Below are positions 13,248 through 23,162 of a stretch of 64,000 bases of DNA, piece after piece (positions within the stretch are counted from its first letter, which is position 1; every line of letters starts with the position of its first letter). Both the position numbers and the translations under genes were made by a program. The notes beneath the pieces were generated by a model. It saw only the letters and a program-made list of their open reading frames with translations. It was not told the origin of the DNA and did no database searches. Source of the DNA: Prillingera fragicola (taxonomy: Eukaryota > Basidiomycota > Tremellomycetes > Trichosporonales > Trichosporonaceae); assembly GCA_002335605.1 (NCBI GenBank), contig BEDY01000001.1:1364001-1428000 (forward strand). Reading direction: 5' to 3'.

Positions 13248-15186
13248 TTAGAAAATGACAGCGAGCGGCTCGTCCACTCCCTTGACGGCGCGTGCAGGCG
13301 CCGGTCCAGCGTTGCGGCCGAAAGTGAATCCAACCCAGTTGTTGCGGTCGCCAGAACCCTTCTCGCGCACGGCGTCGACGTCGCGCTGCTTCTTGAACAC
13401 CTCGGCGTACTTTGCCATGTCCTCGGGCGAGGTAAACGAGTCAAAGTAGCCGACGTCGGTGTCGCCATCGAGGACCGGCACAAATGGTGCAGGCAGCTGG
13501 CGGAGCTGACCGAAGGGCAGACCCGAGAAGAAGGGAAGAGTCTGGATGTCCTGGAGCGTGCTGACGCGGTCCTTGGGGTGGGCAATGAGCCCAGTAACGG
13601 CGCCCCAGGCAGTGTCTGTGAGGTTGAATATCAGGTCCTCGGGACGATCGTAGACGGGGCGACGGAGCACGCGCGACCAGTTCTTGAGGTTGGCCCAAGT
13701 CTCCTCGGGCGTGCTGCCCGAGAAGGGAGGGAAGCCACACAAGAATTCGAACAGAATGCACCCGAGAGACCAGTAGTCGGCCGAGAAGGTGTAGGTCTTG
13801 CCGCGCAGAACCTCTGGGGGCATGTAGTCGGGCGAGCCAACGACCGAGTCGGCGTAGCGGGGCTCGGCCATGCGGATACTGCGGTAGATGGTGCGGCGCT
13901 CGAGCGTGCTGCGGAACACGAGTGCGTCATCGCTGACCTGATCAAGCTTGTGCTTCATGTCCTCAATCTTTTGAGGGTTGAGGGATCCAGTGGCAAGACC
14001 AAAGTCGGTCAGCTTGACGTGGCCAGTGCCGTCTACGAGGAAGTTCTCGGGCTTGAGGTCACGGTGAATGTATCCCAGCTTGTGCAGCTCGTTGACACCG
14101 GCAAACATCTCGGCGGCGTAGAAGCGAGCGTGCTCCTCCTTGAGGACACCAGAGTTGTTGAGGAGGGTACGGAAGTCACCACCAGGAACGTACTCCATGG
14201 CGAGGTAGACATGCTCCTGGTCCTGGAAGGCGTACAGGAGACGAACCAGCCATGGGGTCTTGACGGCGGTCAGAATGTCGCGCTCAACGAGAACGTGCTT
14301 GACCTCGTCCATCTTGGCGAGCGTACCCTTGCGCATCTTCTTGAGAGCACAAACTTCGTTGGTATCGGCCTTGCGTGCGAGGTAAACTGAACCGTAACCA
14401 CCCTGACCGACCTGGGCAATGATGCGGAACTGGTCCACACGGAGCTTGGTGCGGCGCTTACGGAGCAACACACGCTCCCGACCGTTGTAGCTCTGAGTCT
14501 CCTTGACGAGCTCGGAGCCAGAGACCCCGCGCATGGCAGTGTCCTGCTGAAACTTGTCGAGACGGCGTTTGCGCCCGGCAATGTAGCCAAGAAGGTCAAA
14601 GTAGTAGTCGAGGAAGTCTGCGGAAGAGTCAGGATACAGCTTCACGGTTTCAAGCGGGACAAGCCCCAATGTAAACAAACGCACAAATCTGAGCAACAGT
14701 AGCCTTGCGCTTGACCTCTGTCGATTCGAGAAGCTCACGCTCCCAAGCCTCGAGCACACGCTCGCGCTGGTCCTTGCGGGTTGCCGTGCGCATGTGAACG
14801 TCCTCCTGCTGGGGAACGCCCAGACGAGCCTGTTGGGCGGGCTGAATGTAGTGGTACTCGTGCTTGTTGTGGCCGACCTGCTGCTCGCGCTTCATCGTCT
14901 GCATGCGAACGTCCTCGTCGTAGGCGGCTTGACTCTTGGCTGTTGCCGGGTTGGCGGATCCCTTCATGGTTGCCATGTGGACGTCTCCCTCGTGGTCCTT
15001 GTTGACCTTGACGGGAGTAGTCGCGCCACCGGCCTGATCCTTGGACCAGAGGAATGACAAGTAGTTGGGGCGCTCAGACGAAGGAGACGGAGGTACTGCG
15101 TTCTCCTTTGCTGACCTCTCGCTACGCTCAGAGCGCTTGGTCGGGGTGGTAGGAGGGCCCATGGCAGTGGAGCTGCTGGGAGCCAT
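13248..15186 (-). CDS. DBF2: NDR-family Ser/Thr kinase Dbf2/Sid2 (mitotic exit / septation network)
   Basis: Exons 15186-14685 and 14617-13248 join to 623 residues. The 67 bp intron was placed because it recreates the family block ATVAQIYFLDYYFDLLGYI, where the Mob-binding helices begin. Kinase domain about 230-535: GQGGYGSVY glycine loop, HRDLKPENFL, DFGLATG, then the long NDR-type insertion before GSPDYMPPEV; the C-terminal part has FDSFTSPEDMAKYAEVF and the hydrophobic motif NNWVGFTFGR. In yeasts this kinase drives mitotic exit and septation with Mob1. The start at 15186 was preferred because AACAACATGG is a strong context and what lies upstream looks like leader; an in-frame ATG at 15285 would add 33 residues but has a poor context. 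The N-terminus has three copies of a DVHMxT-like motif. Confidence 0.93.
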
Positions 15187-15677
15187 GTTGTTTGTTGTGG
15201 TCGTGTAGTGGGACTTTGATGATGGCGATGCCGGAGGGTTGATTGAGGACTGAGACTGCGAGGATTTGAGTACTCTGGCGAGCATGATAATAACGCAAGA
15301 GGTAATGTAGAGGAAGGAATGAGAAATGCGGTGGACGGGATGGGTGGTGATGTTGTGACTTGTTTAGACGCTCCCGCCATCATTGAGCACCACCCACCGA
15401 GCCAGCCCCCGCCCAGCTCCCAGGCTGACGATCCATCCGAAAGCAGTCGCGATGTCACAGTTTCAGGGTAAATGATTTGATTCCGCTCATTAGTGCTTTG
15501 GGACATATCCTTTAAAAGTAGAAAAATAAAGACCACGTGTCTCAGTCTCCCACGGTCGAGTGGGGTATTGTCGCGTCTGTCTTTCGAGCCAAACAACCGC
15601 CGTAGCCAACCCGTCCAAGTCTCTCTCGACTCTACTCATCTCAGCAGTCGACTCTACCTTTACCCACTCTGCCCACC
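15187..15677. promoter_or_regulatory. Divergent promoter region of DBF2 and SPC25
   Basis: A 491 bp gene-free interval between two start codons. Both flanks show C/A-rich leaders. No TATA box or clear operator was recognised. Confidence 0.5.
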
Positions 15678-16730
15678 ATGCAGTCATCCACCATGGCGGC
15701 GGCACCACTAGTCAATCTACGCGAATTGTTCGCACATGCCTTGACAACAAACCAACCACCATCACTCGACCTGCAATGGGACGATTTTGCCGCCAACCTG
15801 GACGCCTTTAGCAAGGAGGTGCGTCTCGACCCGCTGATACTGTTCTGACCTTTTCCAGATGGACAACTATGCTCGGGCTGCGAAAACTGAACTCTCATCG
15901 CGCGCATCTCACCACGATAGTCGTGTGCGCGAGCTCAGCCAGCAAAAGGAGGAGACCGAGCAGCTCATCCAGGTTGAGCAGCAGCGTGAGCGGGATATGC
16001 TTCTCTGTGAGTCTACAGGGTGATTTTAATGGGAAATTATGGCTGACGGCCAAGCGATGGAAAGTGAGAGGCAGGCCGCTTCGGTGCTGTCAACAGCGGT
16101 CGCCCAGACCTCGGCCGCACTGGCCAAGATGAGGGAAAAGTCAAAGGCTCTCGAGGAGGAGATCGCAGCCGTGCGCAATGAGACACGAGCCGAGAGGGCT
16201 ACAAAGGAGCGAGCGGCAGATGCGCTCGACGGACAACGCCAGCGGGATCTTGTCGAGGTCGAGGCTTTCCAGAACGCGCTGGGGTTGAGCATTACCAGCT
16301 GCGGCGGCAAGCGACTGCTCATCGTGTTCACGTCGATCGATCCCGCGCGGCCGAAACGCGAGTTCATGTTCGTCTTTGACATGGGCTCGGAGATCAACGC
16401 TGTACCGCAGTGTGATCCGCCGCTGCCCCAGATGAACGAGCTTGTCAGGCAGTTCAATGCGGACCACGACCTCTCAGCGTTCATAAAGCGTGGTAAGTCT
16501 TCATTCTGTCCTTGCGAGATTCACACGCTGACGCAGCAGTACGGAAAGCCTTCGTCGCTGTCGCAGTACCTCCCTCACAATCAGAGCCAACTCCCTCTCC
16601 CCTTCCAGTTATCGCAAGCGATCCACCGAGCGCGAACAGCCGGCCATCTACAGATCTCGGAGCAAGTGTCCGAAGGCAATCAAGACCGTCACCCCCACCT
16701 ACTGTTGAGGCCAATCTGATTGAAATATAG
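15678..16730 (+). CDS. SPC25: Kinetochore Ndc80-complex subunit Spc25
   Basis: Exons 15678-15818, 15859-16006, 16055-16492, 16540-16730 give 305 residues. Spc25 pairs with Spc24 to anchor the Ndc80 complex to the inner kinetochore. The middle (about 50-145) is a predicted coiled coil rich in Glu/Gln/Arg/Ala, and the C-terminal globular part has the family layout LSITSCGGKRLLIVFTSIDP, FMFVFDMGSEINAVPQCDPPLP, then FNADHDLSAFIKRVRKAF across intron 3. The Ser/Pro-rich tail after about 245 is not part of the conserved domain. A second in-frame ATG at 15693 (CCACCATGG) has an even better context, so the protein may start five residues later. The gene is convergent with CMC2. Confidence 0.85.
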
Positions 16731-17008
16731 AGCAATTGCTGGGTGTGGGAGAGAGAAATCGTTGTGCGCTGGCCTCAGAGGCTCTGTTTGTATCATGACC
16801 AGAGTATAGTTGCCGTTTGCATGAATTGCAATCTTGGGCTCTGGCGCGATCCTGCCGTATTGTGCTGAACAGTCATCTCACGCCACATCCTTCTCAAGTG
16901 TAGGCTGTTCGTTTTGAAAGCAAATGCCATGCTATGCAGAGTAGTGACGCCAGATCCAATACAAACCGCCTTCCACCAGAATCACACCTTCACTCGCGCG
17001 AGTGAAGC

Positions 17009-17604
17009 TTAAGCCGCCTCCTTCTTGGGAGCAGCGACATCGCCATCGATCTCGGCCCATGCCTCGGTCTTCTTGCGATTGCGCTCCTTGCTCTGCTCGC
17101 GGTTACGGGTCGTGCGGTCGATGCGCTGAGGTGTTAGGGTAGGTACTTGGCAGGCGACAGCAAGGGCTCCACAGCAGTGGCTTTCAAGGATGGGAGGGCG
17201 CGCGTCTCGGTCGACGCCTACGCTGTATGCAGATCACACCATCCTAGCTCTCGACCAAGCAGGCAACATGCCGACTCGCCCTGAAAAGACCATTCCGAAA
17301 CTCTATCCCTAGCCACAAACTCACCTCCTGGCGCAGACACATGTTTAGCGCTTGCTTCTCGTCGTTGCAGCCGCCAATGAACCTGGCCCATGACGACTTG
17401 CTGTGGCACTGCTCGAGGGCCTTGATAAGCTCTGAGCAGGCTGGAGTGTTAGTTGGCAATGTTCGGCGGGGAGGAGAGAATACGAGGCAGGAGAGGAGTC
17501 AGGGGAGCTTGCATGCGCGGCTCTGTCTAGCCCGTCCTGTGCACTTTAAGGGCCACAAAGTACTCACCCAGCTGGCGCTCGGGGACTCCAAGAGGGGCGT
17601 GCAT
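17009..17604 (-). CDS. CMC2: COX assembly mitochondrial protein Cmc2 (twin CX9C)
   Basis: Three small exons, 17604-17568, 17440-17325 and 17125-17009, join in frame to 89 residues; the introns (127 and 199 bp) are larger than the coding pieces, so no long reading frame marks this gene. Two CX9C motifs are visible, one around SELIKALEQ and one around NDEKQALNM, spaced as in intermembrane-space helical hairpin proteins imported by the Mia40 relay. The start MHAPL, the FIGGCN turn and the basic tail RIDRTTRNREQSKERNRKK match the Cmc2 family, which supports cytochrome c oxidase assembly. It shares a divergent promoter with ZIM17, another mitochondrial protein gene. Confidence 0.86.
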
Positions 17605-17845
17605 TCTTGTCTTTTCTGGGTATCTGGTCGCGACAGAGAGTGTGAGGTTCAAAAGTCGAATGTCAAACGATGCCGGTCATTGAGCACAATATCCGTCTCG
17701 GTCCGAGCCAGGCACGCACTGGAGTTGCCACCCAAATACGGTCTGGTTCCGCCCGTTCAAGATATTTCGCTGAGCCTTCGATGACGTTCTGAACAAAGCT
17801 CACTTCTCTATCAACACATTTTGTACATCTTCTACCCTATTCACC
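17605..17845. promoter_or_regulatory. Shared divergent promoter of CMC2 and ZIM17
   Basis: Only 241 bp separate the two start codons. Sequence before ZIM17 is T/C/A-rich leader. No TATA element was recognised. Confidence 0.5.
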
Positions 17846-18477
17846 ATGGCTGCTCCACGCTCGCTCCTCCTGGCTCGTCATCTTGCGTTCCGTCCTGCCC
17901 TGCAAGCAACAGCAGCACCTCAGCGCGCACGCAGGGCGCCTGCCATCGCCGCCGCTCGTTTGGCTCACCTCCGCTGGTCGTCCTCATCGAGCTCCTCGGG
18001 TCCCTCCACTCCTGCCTCGTCTGCACCGTCGACCTCGGCTGCCTCCGAGGGAGCAGCAGACCCCAACGCTGCCGCCATCGAGGCGCCTGGGCCAGACGCA
18101 CCGCAGCGCCAGCAGATTGGCCAGATTGAGCCCATGCTCTCCATGACCTTTACCTGCACTGCTGGACCAGAGTCGGACAAGCCAGTGTGCAACCACCGCT
18201 CGACGCACGAGTTTAAGAAGCGCAGCTACGAGAAGGGAATCGTGCTCGTTCAGTGCCCCGAGTGCAAGGCGAGGCATCTGATTGCCGACCACCTGGGGTG
18301 GTTCAAGGTGAGTGTAGCTGCCGTGGGCTTGGCGAGGCGTGTGCTGATAAAGTGCAGGAGTCAACCGAGGATGGAAAGCTGCGCACCGTCGAGGACTTGC
18401 TTCGTGCCAAGGGCGAAGAGGTGAAGAAGGGGCGTGTCAACATGGACGGTGACATCGAGTACACTCCTTCAAACTAG
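17846..18477 (+). CDS. ZIM17: Mitochondrial Hsp70 escort zinc-finger protein Zim17/Hep1 (DNL type)
   Basis: Exons 17846-18307 and 18358-18477 give 193 residues with a 50 bp intron. Zim17 keeps mitochondrial Hsp70 soluble in the matrix. The N-terminus (about 1-45) is Arg/Ala/Ser-rich with no acids, a typical matrix presequence, and is followed by a Ser/Thr/Pro-rich linker. The DNL zinc-ribbon blocks are clear: MTFTC, CNHRSTHEF, SYEKGIVLVQCPECKARHLIADHLGWF. The second zinc knuckle is CPEC (CX2C), but the first pair of cysteines is separated by ten residues instead of two, an expanded loop discussed in the findings. It is divergent from CMC2. Confidence 0.9.
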
Positions 18478-18980
18478 ACGTCACACTTTCATTTGCCGGA
18501 CACGTCTCCTAGCCTCATTCATACACACTGTTCCGTATTACCTCTGCATCACTCATTGTATTCGTAAACTTCACTCTGACCCCCTACCGCCTCGGACTGC
18601 TTCAGTTGGGCCTTGACTTGAACAAACCAATTATTTAACAATATTTCATGTCCGATTAGCCCGAGCTTCATCTATATGCCGATATCAATTCCTGTGGCCG
18701 GTCTGGTAACCAGAAAGACAGCCGCCCGGCAGCCTGCTACGGGACGGAGTCCGCCTGACATGCCACAGGGGATTGCACAGGGGATGGCGCGGTGGCACTA
18801 AAGCTACGGGCGTGGACATCTGCAGGCTTGAGCCAACAATTATTCCTGGACAACTCGCACAATCCCGGCAGCTATAGTAAGGCAACGCTGACCAAGCTGC
18901 CTTTTAATCTGATAATCATAACAAGCGGCATGTCCGCTCAGCACCCAGCACGCAACGCAGGAGGTTGACTGGTGCCACCT

Positions 18981-18992
18981 TTCACCGGTGAA
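18981..18992. promoter_or_regulatory. 12 bp perfect palindrome, possible regulator site
   Basis: TTCACCGGTGAA is its own reverse complement and lies 194 bp upstream of the oxidoreductase ATG. Role as a transcription factor site is inference. Confidence 0.3.
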
Positions 18993-19068
18993 CGGTAGTC
19001 CAGCCTTATCTGAGCCCCAATCACGGCGGGCATAGGCCGGGTATGAGCACATCCACTTAGTCAGAACT

Positions 19069-19093
19069 CGGCTTTCGGCTAACAGCCAAGCCG
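19069..19093. repeat. Interrupted inverted repeat upstream of oxidoreductase gene
   Basis: CGGCTT pairs with AAGCCG, and inner GGCT pairs with AGCC around an AAC loop. It could be a dyad of CGG half-sites for a Zn2Cys6 regulator or a chance hairpin. Confidence 0.3.
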
Positions 19094-19185
19094 CTTCATG
19101 GTGGAGTTGTGGAGGCACGGCGCTGTCCGTTACTACATCTTACATGAGCATTGCTCGCCCAACTCTCACATCCCCACAACTCATC

Positions 19186-20312
19186 ATGACTGCTCGTGAA
19201 CTGGTTCTCAAAAAGATTGACGGCAAGCCAGGCCAGGTGTACTACCCGTAAGCCCACCGCTGCCTGACACACCCAGCTCACCCCCCAGCCTGGTCCTCAA
19301 GGAAGTGCCCGTCCCCAAGCCCGGCCCGGGCCAGGTGCTGGTGAAGATGAAGGCGGCCGCGCTCAACCACCGCGACCTCTTCCAGCGCCAGGCTCTCTAC
19401 CCGGGGATTGCCTTTGACCGCTCAATCCTGAGTGACGGCTACGGCGTCGTCGTCGGCGTCGGAGAGGGAGCACGCAAGGAGCTGCAGGACAAGCCTGTGC
19501 TTCTTGTTCCCCAGCGCGGGTGGGACGCCGACCCGCTCGGTCCCGAGCCCGGACAGGACTTTCACGTCACGGGCGGTACGACGCAGAGCGACTCTGGCTC
19601 GGGACGCGACTATATCGTCGTCGCTGATGCCGATGTCGTGCCCGCGCCGGCGCACTTGAATACCTCGGAGGCGGCTGCGCTCCCCCTTGCTGGCCTTACT
19701 GGATGGCGCGCGTTCGTGTCCAAGAGTGGTGCCGCGGAGAAGGGCAAGAACATTCTCATCACCGGTATTGGCGGTGGTGTCGCCCTTGCTGTGCTGCAGT
19801 TTGCCGTCGCCATGGGCACCAACGTCTATGTGTCGTCTGGCAGCGAGGAGAAGCTCGCCAAGGCCAAGGCCATGGGCGCCAAGGGTGGTGTCAACTACAA
19901 GACCGACGGCTGGGAGAAGGAGCTCAAGAAGATTCTGCCCAAGGACCGCCCCTTCCTCGATGCCGTTGTCGACGGCGCCGGCGGGCCCATTGTCAGCAAG
20001 ACCATCAGGCTCCTCAGAACTGGCGGCGTCATCTCTCAGTATGGCATGACCGTCTCGCCCAAGATGGACTGGTTGATGCAGGCCGTCCTCGCCAACGTTG
20101 ACCTGCGCGGCGTGACCATGGGCTCCCGGAAAGAGTTCCGCGACATGGTGGAGTTTGTGGAAAAGCACAAAATCAAGCCCATCGTCTCCAAATCGGTCAA
20201 GGGTCTCGACAATGCCGAGGGCATCGAGGGCCTGTTCAAGGACATGGCCGACGCCAAGCACTTTGGCAAGCTCGTCATCGAGATTGATGGTGCGCCGCAG
20301 TCCAGGCTGTAG
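19186..20312 (+). CDS. Zinc-independent quinone oxidoreductase-like MDR dehydrogenase
   Basis: Exons 19186-19247 and 19289-20312 give 361 residues; the 41 bp intron restores the block GQVYYPLVLKEVPVPKPGPGQVLVKM. The medium-chain dehydrogenase/reductase fold is evident: the GroES-like half with AAALNHRDLFQR, a hinge with AAALPLAGLTGWRAFV, then the Rossmann part with the nucleotide-binding stretch ITGIGGGVALAVLQFA. Catalytic zinc ligands are not evident in the GroES-like half, so an NADPH-dependent quinone or enone reductase role is more likely than an alcohol dehydrogenase. Substrate is unknown. The Ala/Gly/Lys-rich composition and absence of a signal peptide suggest a cytosolic enzyme. Confidence 0.88.
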
Positions 20313-22299
20313 GGAGGGTAGGCTGACGGTTCCTCCAGCGTAGAGGGGAGTGAAGCAGTAGATATCGTATGCAAGGTTGTAGCGGACACGTTGGCAGTTG
20401 CGAGTGACTTATTTCTGCAATGCAGGGATCCACTTCATACCTCAGCGTTGCCGCGATCTGCTGCGATCCGTGGATGTGGGTCACAATGTTTGTGGCACAC
20501 GACATTTGTGCAGTGACCTCGGCGTCCTGTATCACAAAAATGGGCCGCTCACTGGCTCGGCCCGAGTTTCATATCAGTAGCTTCTGCCCCACACTCGTGC
20601 AGCTCTGCCCCATGCCCAACTGCGCCACGGTACCACGGTTTGGGCAGCCCGGAGCCAGAGCTATCTGCCACCAACGAAGTGTGGACTGCCGATTCGAAAA
20701 TATCAAGGTGGCGGCCAGTGGAAATCGAAATGGTGCAGAGGCGGTATCGAAATTCGAAGGCAAGCGGCGACGCTATAGCCGAGGTCTGTGGTTTCCATGC
20801 ACCCAGAGACCGAGGTTGAGAGTCACAAGGCAGCTCAAGACGTGTCTGCCATCTTGGGTCGCGTGCGGGTCGCCTGATGACGACAGTCTGTGCGTTGGCG
20901 TCTGCATGGCTCTCCTTTCCGATCTTGTCTATTCTTCTTTAGAATGCACCTCTGACCGATCGTGTACGCTTGGGCGGACATTGCGGCCCGCACGAGCCAG
21001 TGCACGATATGCAAAAGGCTGTCTGTTCTGCTGGGACGTGGCGCGTCTCGCAGATGAACAATGGCCGCTTCCCATCGCGGCAGCGACGCGCAACGTAATC
21101 GAGGTGCTCGATTCGATATATGTTTTGACGGTCGCGGCAACTGTGATAGGCCGGACGGTGCTTTACGCGGCGACAAACCTGTCAGGACCCCGCGACCTGC
21201 AGGATCTTGTCATGGCAAGGGCCGGCCGCCGGCTGGCTGGTGAAGGGGAAGTTGCATGGACACAGGTCGCGGTCTTTCAAGTGGCAAGCATGGGCCAAGT
21301 GGGGGGTGAGGCGCCACGAAAAGGAACGCGAGCCTCGCCTGCTTGTGCATGTGATCATGTGACACCGGCAACGTCTCGGATTGTATTGATGTATGCTGCC
21401 TTATCTTGCAGCGACTCTCTCGGTCATGGCCGTTGACAGGGCAGCACGCACGGGAGAGAACAACGCATGTCTACGCTGGTGCTCCATGAAAGCCAGGGTT
21501 TGAATAAACAACCAATAGACTAGTGATAGTGCCGCCAGGTAATGGCAGGTCTGGCCCATACGAGGCATACGATCACAAGCACACGGCGCCTTAGGCAAGG
21601 CGAGGGCAGAACGACGGGGCGTGACGCAGCAGATCACGTCACTCCCTGAACTTCCCCGCAGGAACAGTCAACCTGCCCCGGGGCTCCCGCCTTGCAGCGT
21701 GGTGTGGGTTGACGTGGAGAGGATTGAGGATGCCGCTGTGCCTGTGTGCCTTCAGTGTCTGTTCCACCAATCATGTGCGAGGATCCGGGGCGGCTCTCGC
21801 CCGCATGACTGGATGCCGCATCACTGTGCAGTGCTGGGAGCCAACCATTCGTGTCCTCGAGCCAGCATGCCTCAGAAACTCTGTCCCCGTGCTATAAAGG
21901 ACCCCGTCGGCCAAACTGCAGACAACGACACCCCGCCCACGACCACCTGTTGCACCACTCTTCTGCTCACACACACACACGCTCACGCTCCCCCCAAACT
22001 GCCCCACAGCAACTAGCCCTAACATTGTCAAAGCGCCCCGCGCCCCCCACATCCGCCCACCCATCGGCCCACACTGCAGCTCTCGCCACCACCCATCTCG
22101 AAGCGCTTACCAAGGCACACCGGCCGCCGCCTTCACCCATCTGGAATCCAGCGCGTGCCCATCTCTGCTTGTAACTCTTGCCATCTTTTGTCATTCCCCT
22201 CGTGACACTCAGGCGACTGTCTCCAATTCAGGCGACAAGGACACGCATCTTGCAATCGCCACTCTATCACTTGGACAATTCCCCATACCTATTCCCACA
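20313..22299. other. 2 kb non-coding interval: promoter and ATG-free leader of next gene
   Basis: No convincing gene. A long open frame at 20420-21436 was rejected because its composition (many Cys, Met, Trp and rare codons) is unlike neighbouring proteins. The right end holds a TATA box and a pyrimidine-rich leader lacking any ATG. Confidence 0.55.
21893..21898 (+). promoter_or_regulatory. TATA box before the gene at 22300
   Basis: TATAAA followed by A/C-rich sequence. If used, transcription would start near 21920-21950 and the leader would be about 350-380 nt. Confidence 0.5.
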
Positions 22300-23162
22300 A
22301 TGCCTTCGCAGCCCATTCCCATCGGCTCCAACAGCGCCGACGTTCCCAGTATTGCCGTCTCTGGATCGCCCCAGACTCCGTTCGCAGGCAGTGCTGTCGG
22401 TCTCAGCACCAGCACCCCTGGCAGCTTGTTCGGCAAATGGAACGCCTTTGGCTCGCTCAAGCAGTCGACGCCCATTACCACCAACGGGGGCGCGACCAAC
22501 TCGCCACCAGGCAAGGGCTTTACCAACCAGCCAGCCGCTGTCCCTCCTCAGCACTTTGAGGACGACCACTTTGACCACGACAGTCTCGAGTTTGGCGATT
22601 TGAGCGACCTCAAGTCGCGCGGATGGGCCGCCGCTGCTGCCGCACGTGGCCAGCGCCGCGCAGTCTCGATGAGCGTCAGCCCCGGCACCACCCTCGTCGG
22701 CAACCAGGCCAACATTAGTCCCCCTCAGATGGGCATGCTCAACGACAAGATGTCGCGCGGCGAGGGCGCTCTCCGCCGCCTTTCGCTCAGCACTGGTGGC
22801 TTTGGAAGGGTGAGTTTGGAGCCGCGCGCCTCGGCCTGACCAATTGGCCGAAGCGGCTGTCCCCCGCAGGCCCGCCCTGCAGATCAACCACAGATACTGA
22901 CAAACCGCAGCCTTCCATGTCCCAGGCCACGCCTGCCGTACCCAACTCGACGCCAATGGGCTCGATCTCGCAGCCCTCGACTGCTCACAAGGAGGCTCCT
23001 GCCCACCCGCCCATCGGTGGCGGTGGTCGCCGCCGCTTCTCCGAGTCGACTGGCAGGAAGCGCGGTGTCAGCCCCGTGAGTAGATTGATCGCATCCGGTG
23101 TGTCGCATCACTGACAGATCCAGATGGGCGAGCGCATTCTTCGCGACCAGGTGCACTTCTAA
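22300..23162 (+). CDS. Unrecognised Ser/Pro/Gly-rich fungal protein
   Basis: Exons 22300-22809, 22911-23075 and 23124-23162 give 237 residues. I do not recognise the family. The protein is largely low complexity and probably disordered. It has three basic, kinase-consensus-like Ser sites (RRAVSMS, RRLSLS, RRFSES, the PKA pattern), an LFGKWNAFGSLKQ block near residue 45, an acidic EDDHFDHDSLEFGDLSDL patch near 90, and a compact C-terminus SPMGERILRDQVHF encoded by a 39 bp last exon. The third exon could also start six bases earlier (adding Ile-Gln). The pattern of short conserved-looking islands in disordered sequence, a TATA box and a long leader suggests a regulated signalling substrate; that is inference only. 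Confidence 0.75.

Larger units (their letters stand above)
18478..19185. other. Intergenic: ZIM17 3' flank and oxidoreductase promoter
   Basis: No coding sequence seen. Two inverted-repeat elements lie in the promoter half, listed separately. Confidence 0.6.

Noticed and set aside
15187..15285. N-terminal extension of the Dbf2 kinase from ATG 15285
   Set aside because: Weak start context and leader-like sequence; the ATG at 15186 has a strong context. Not fully excluded.
20420..21436. 338-codon open frame on the plus strand
   Set aside because: Composition rich in Cys, Met, Trp and rare codons, no domain, no intron pattern, and it lies in a region of promoter-like sequence; most likely a chance open frame in GC-rich DNA.
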